Source: an uncultured Hungatella sp. (lineage in GTDB: Bacteria > Bacillota > Clostridia > Lachnospirales > Lachnospiraceae). From it: DNA of 64,000 bases. Shown in pieces: positions 60,883 through 64,000 of this stretch. Within the stretch, counting starts at the first letter, position 1. Every line of letters begins with the position of its first letter. A program made the translations under genes and the position numbers. The DNA lies in assembly GCA_947089145.1 (NCBI GenBank), contig CAMUJH010000013.1, positions 1-64,000 of the forward strand. Reading direction: 5' to 3'. Under the pieces are notes generated by a model. That model saw nothing but the letters and a program-made list of their open reading frames with translations. It searched no databases and had not been told where the DNA came from.

Positions 60883-63800
60883 TCAATTCCTCCCGGGTCC
60901 ATAAGATGGTATATTCCAGTAACGTTTCTCTGCTGTAAGCGTCTGATAGAGAGCCTGCTGTTCTTTTGCCCCCTGGGTTATGGCGTCTGCCTGCTTCTGG
61001 GCTTCCTGCGCATTCCACTGGGCCTCTGTAGGAAGGGAGCGGATGCGGCGGATAGCGGCATCCAGGCGCACACGGTAACTCTCTGTATCTGCATAGCCAT
61101 ACAGTTCCCCCAGCTTGGCAATGGCTGTGTTGGCCAAAGACTCAGCGTCGGAAGATTGATATTTCATATCTTCCAGTATCTGCAGGGCAGTTTCAAAAGA
61201 AGAGATCCGATCCTGAATCTCCTGGTTTTTACGGTCAAGAGCAGCCTGCTCCTCTGCCTTTTGTTGCTCCTGCTTTTCCATCAATTCCTGTTTTTCCTCA
61301 TAAATTCGGATGGACTCTCCCATGGTATCAATAATGGAAGAAAACTCCAGCCAGCGTTTCTCGCATCGGTCATAGAGAACCCGCCGATCTTCTCCGTCCT
61401 GAACCTGCTTTAGCTTTGAAGAAATATTTTTGTAGTGCTCCCGGATGGCATAGACATCAGCAGCGGAGTTGATCGTTTCATTTTCAAACGCAGTTATAAG
61501 CTCGTCCAGTTCCGATACCAGCTTGTTCTGAGCTTTGTCCGTAAGATGCTGGCGCGCCCGCAGCTCGGAACTGTTGCTGAAATAATCCACCAGGCTGGTT
61601 CCTGCCTGGGCAGCCGGTTCTTTATATGGAACATCCGATGGCTGGGAGGCAGCCGCCGCCTGGGCCGGGGGAGGGGCGGCTTCCGTGCTTTCCTGGGAAG
61701 TTTCTGGCTGGCTTTGGGCTTCCTCCTCAGATGCGGTCTGGGCAGCCGGCACTGTGCCGGGCCCTGGCCTGGGAGGAACCGTGCTGGCGCTGGTTTCGCT
61801 CTCAGGCTTTTTGGAATTGCCGGGATTGGCTCCAGGGCCTTTCATGGAAGTCATATAGTATATGGCTTCACCAGAACCAGGCAGGGAGGAACCTTGCAGG
61901 AGCAAGGCACTATTGTTATCTGCTGCGGCCCAGGGCGGCGTTTCCGGTATGATCAAAACCTCTGATGAGCTTTCGGAGGTTTCTGGCTCGGAGACGATGG
62001 GAGCATAGCCGGGGCCTCTGGGCTGAGGGGACGTCTGGGCCGGCGCCGTCTCGGCCGAGGAGGTTTCCGGCAGCGCCGTTTCAGCCGGGGATGTCTCTTC
62101 AGGCTGCGAGACGGCCGGCGCAGCAGGTGCCGCAGCCGCAGTGGATGACGGCCTTTGGGAGGAACCTTCCTGTGATGGAGCCACATACGTGGGATGAAGC
62201 CGCGCCCCGGTAACCGGGTCATAGGAATCTTTTACGACGGTTTCCGGCTGTTCCCAATCCCAGGGCTCCAGCCCCTCATGAAGCTGGTTCATTACGTTCT
62301 TCCAGATAACCCCTGCATAGGTGCTGCCGAAAATGCCCGGCATGGCCCGGGGGGTATCATAGCCCACCCAGACAGCGCCGGTATAGTAGCGGGAATACCC
62401 GCAGAACCAGGTGTCTCTGCTGCTGTTGGTGGTTCCCGTTTTTCCGGCTACAGGCATATCGACAGAAAGCTTCAGGGCCCTTCCGGTTCCGTAGGGAGAG
62501 GAGATGGTCCCTTTTAAAATGTCAGTAAGCATAAAAGCGGTGTCAATGCTGTAGACCTGTTTTGTGACAGCGTAGGTGCGGGCCGTCAGATCGCCTTCCT
62601 GCTCATGCTCAATCTTCAGAATACAGGTCCTGTCATTGTAAACCCCGTTGTTAGCCAGAGTGCTGAACCCCTTTGCCATATCCACAACGCGGACCCCGTT
62701 GGTAAATCCTCCGATGCTTAGGGAGGGCACGCCGTTATCCACATAGGTCAGTCTCTGGAAATGCATATTATCCAGATAACTTAAACCGGTATCAATGCCG
62801 ATATCTTCAAGCACCTGCCATGCCACGGTGTTAAGGCTGCGGTTTAGGGCCTCACGCACGGTAACAGGCCCGTAATAGTGGCCGCCGCTGTTGGCAGGGC
62901 CGTCTTCCCATTGGTGGTCATCCACAATGCGGGAGGGGTAGTATTCTCCCGTATCAAAGGCGGGACCGTAGTCGAGCAGGGGCTTGATGGTGCTGCCTGG
63001 CTGCCTGGCGCTTAAATATGCCCGGTTAAACTGATCTTCTGTTCCCCGTCCGCCAACAATAGCCACTACATAATTAGACTGGTTGTCAACAATAACGGCA
63101 GCTCCCTGAAGGGCATATTTGCCGTTATCCTGCAGTTCGGTGTAGGAAGAGAGAACCTCATCCAGGCTGGTTTGAAGCATATTCTGAATATCTTGGTCCA
63201 GAGAGGTGTAGATTTTGTATCCGCCGTTTCGGATGGAGTCATTTTTTTCGTTATAGGCAGCAGTGTATTTCTCCATATAAGAGTCATAATCAGGCTTATC
63301 CGAAAAGGTGTAGCGGAATTGAAAGTCATCCCGTTTCATCAGCTCCAAAGAGGCACAGTGGATGGCATAGCTGGTGAGATAGCTGTCATCGGTCCCTTCC
63401 TGCTGTTCCTGGATAATGCGGAGAGATTGGGAAACAGCCTTCTCATATTCTTCCTGAGTAAGCATGCCCACTTCCAGCATGCTTTTGAGCACTTCATTGC
63501 GCTTTGTTAAGGCAGCGTCCGGGTGTAGAACCGGATCATAGGCGGAAGGGCTGTTGCTGATCCCCACCAGGACAGCCGCCTCATGAACCTCCAGATCCGA
63601 AGCGTCTTTCCCGAAATAGTAGCGGCTGGCTGCCTGGACGCCGTAACATTGATGGCCGTAAAAGTTGGTATTGCAGTAGAATTCCATAATGTCGGCTTTT
63701 GAATAGGTCTTTTCAATCTCCGGGGCCAGAAGGATTTCCACCATTTTCCGGGTAAAAGTCTTTTCCCGAGTAAGATAAGTATTTTTAATAATCTGCTGGG

Positions 63801-64000
63801 TAATGGTGCTTCCTCCCTGAGTGATGGCGCCGCGGTGCTTTAAAAGAGCCAGAGCGGCCCGGGTGGTGGCAATCCAGTCAACACCGTTGTGGGTTTTGAA
63901 GCGCCGGTCTTCCTGGGCTATGTAGGCATTTTGAAGGTTCAGGCTGATACGGGAGATGTCCGCATACTCATAGTGGCCTGCATTAATGATGCCGATGCGC
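60883..64000 (-). CDS. Bifunctional class A penicillin-binding protein (5' end outside window)
   Basis: About 1038 residues are visible; the N terminus lies beyond the right edge. It polymerises and crosslinks peptidoglycan. The glycosyltransferase domain shows AYIAQEDRRFKTHNGVD and QGGSTITQQ, followed by the transpeptidase domain with the active Ser in SRQPGSTIKPL, the SLN motif and KTGTT near 62440. The C-terminal 380 residues are unusual: a long Pro/Ala/Ser/Glu low-complexity region, then a coiled coil with charged helices. In the window, the frame stays open to the edge, so residues before 63744 belong to this gene. Confidence 0.93.
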   Translation of the reverse strand, partial: RIGIINAGHYEYADISRISLNLQNAYIAQEDRRFKTHNGVDWIATTRAALALLKHRGAITQGGSTITQQIIKNTYLTREKTFTRKMVEILLAPEIEKTYSKADIMEFYCNTNFYGHQCYGVQAASRYYFGKDASDLEVHEAAVLVGISNSPSAYDPVLHPDAALTKRNEVLKSMLEVGMLTQEEYEKAVSQSLRIIQEQQEGTDDSYLTSYAIHCASLELMKRDDFQFRYTFSDKPDYDSYMEKYTAAYNEKNDSIRNGGYKIYTSLDQDIQNMLQTSLDEVLSSYTELQDNGKYALQGAAVIVDNQSNYVVAIVGGRGTEDQFNRAYLSARQPGSTIKPLLDYGPAFDTGEYYPSRIVDDHQWEDGPANSGGHYYGPVTVREALNRSLNTVAWQVLEDIGIDTGLSYLDNMHFQRLTYVDNGVPSLSIGGFTNGVRVVDMAKGFSTLANNGVYNDRTCILKIEHEQEGDLTARTYAVTKQVYSIDTAFMLTDILKGTISSPYGTGRALKLSVDMPVAGKTGTTNSSRDTWFCGYSRYYTGAVWVGYDTPRAMPGIFGSTYAGVIWKNVMNQLHEGLEPWDWEQPETVVKDSYDPVTGARLHPTYVAPSQEGSSQRPSSTAAAAPAAPAVSQPEETSPAETALPETSSAETAPAQTSPQPRGPGYAPIVSEPETSESSSEVLIIPETPPWAAADNNSALLLQGSSLPGSGEAIYYMTSMKGPGANPGNSKKPESETSASTVPPRPGPGTVPAAQTASEEEAQSQPETSQESTEAAPPPAQAAAASQPSDVPYKEPAAQAGTSLVDYFSNSSELRARQHLTDKAQNKLVSELDELITAFENETINSAADVYAIREHYKNISSKLKQVQDGEDRRVLYDRCEKRWLEFSSIIDTMGESIRIYEEKQELMEKQEQQKAEEQAALDRKNQEIQDRISSFETALQILEDMKYQSSDAESLANTAIAKLGELYGYADTESYRVRLDAAIRRIRSLPTEAQWNAQEAQKQADAITQGAKEQQALYQTLTAEKRYWNIPSYGPGRN

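Overview
The window reads as a chromosomal stretch of a spore-forming anaerobic Firmicute of the class Clostridia, most likely family Lachnospiraceae. The basis is strong AGGAGG ribosome binding sites, sigma-A type promoters with 17-bp spacing, a tRNA without an encoded CCA, an FMN riboswitch ahead of ribDEBAH, a Tad/Flp pilus cluster with the accessory families usual in this group, a YyaC-type spore protease-like protein, a DUF2508 (YaaL-like) protein and a DUF5711 protein. Coding density is high and almost all genes run on the + strand. No plasmid, phage or insertion sequence genes are visible.

Layout. 1-81: 3' part of a tRNA-Cys and its terminator. 173-11741: an accessory island. A small XRE regulator diverges from a WYL-domain regulator, and each has a perfect palindrome over the -35 of its own promoter. 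Behind the WYL gene lies a tightly coupled gene string: two dynamin-like GTPases, a membrane protein with a second small reading frame joined through a GTGA overlap, a 1154-residue HerA/FtsK-like ATPase with a Ser/Thr/Gly/His-rich insert, a small HNH/Endo VII-like nuclease, an immunity-like protein and a short acidic protein. This is the best candidate for an undescribed system. It resembles conflict or defence loci that combine membrane-remodelling GTPases with a pumping ATPase and a nuclease, but I cannot match it to a named system. 11797-13442: a secreted NlpC/P60 cell-wall hydrolase.

13489-17445: FMN-riboswitch-controlled riboflavin operon. 17449-20573: two-component system (- strand). 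20642-23137: glycogen branching enzyme and a DUF2508 protein (- strand). 23188-33755: Tad-type pilus operon with two prepilin peptidases, TadZ/A/B/C, a short Flp1 pilin, DUF5702 and TadE-like pseudopilins and an FHA protein. 33760-38140: rhomboid protease, HIT protein, ECF-like sigma factor, convergent murG, a DUF4367 membrane protein likely acting as the sigma factor's partner, and a secreted protein in a visibly AT-richer patch.

38321-43813: PTS operon of the cellobiose/chitobiose class with its PRD regulator. 43956-46837: HAD phosphatase, MTA/SAH nucleosidase and a membrane protein. 46979-48640: glucose-6-phosphate isomerase behind a structured leader. 48650-52174: small conserved protein, coiled-coil membrane protein, YyaC-like and LysM proteins. 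52219-52708: a 19-bp perfect hairpin followed by about nine 38-bp tandem repeats. 52735-58924: DUF5711 protein, transketolase, ROK glucokinase and Mn-dependent pyrophosphatase. 58962-60355: solitary HicB, flavin reductase and a shikimate-kinase-like protein. 60404-64000: a small membrane protein and a bifunctional class A penicillin-binding protein (- strand) that runs off the right edge.

Several modules fit central carbon flow (PTS, glucokinase, phosphoglucose isomerase, transketolase, branching enzyme) and cell-envelope work (MurG, penicillin-binding protein, NlpC/P60, Tad pilus). All functions are read from sequence motifs by eye; no database search was possible.
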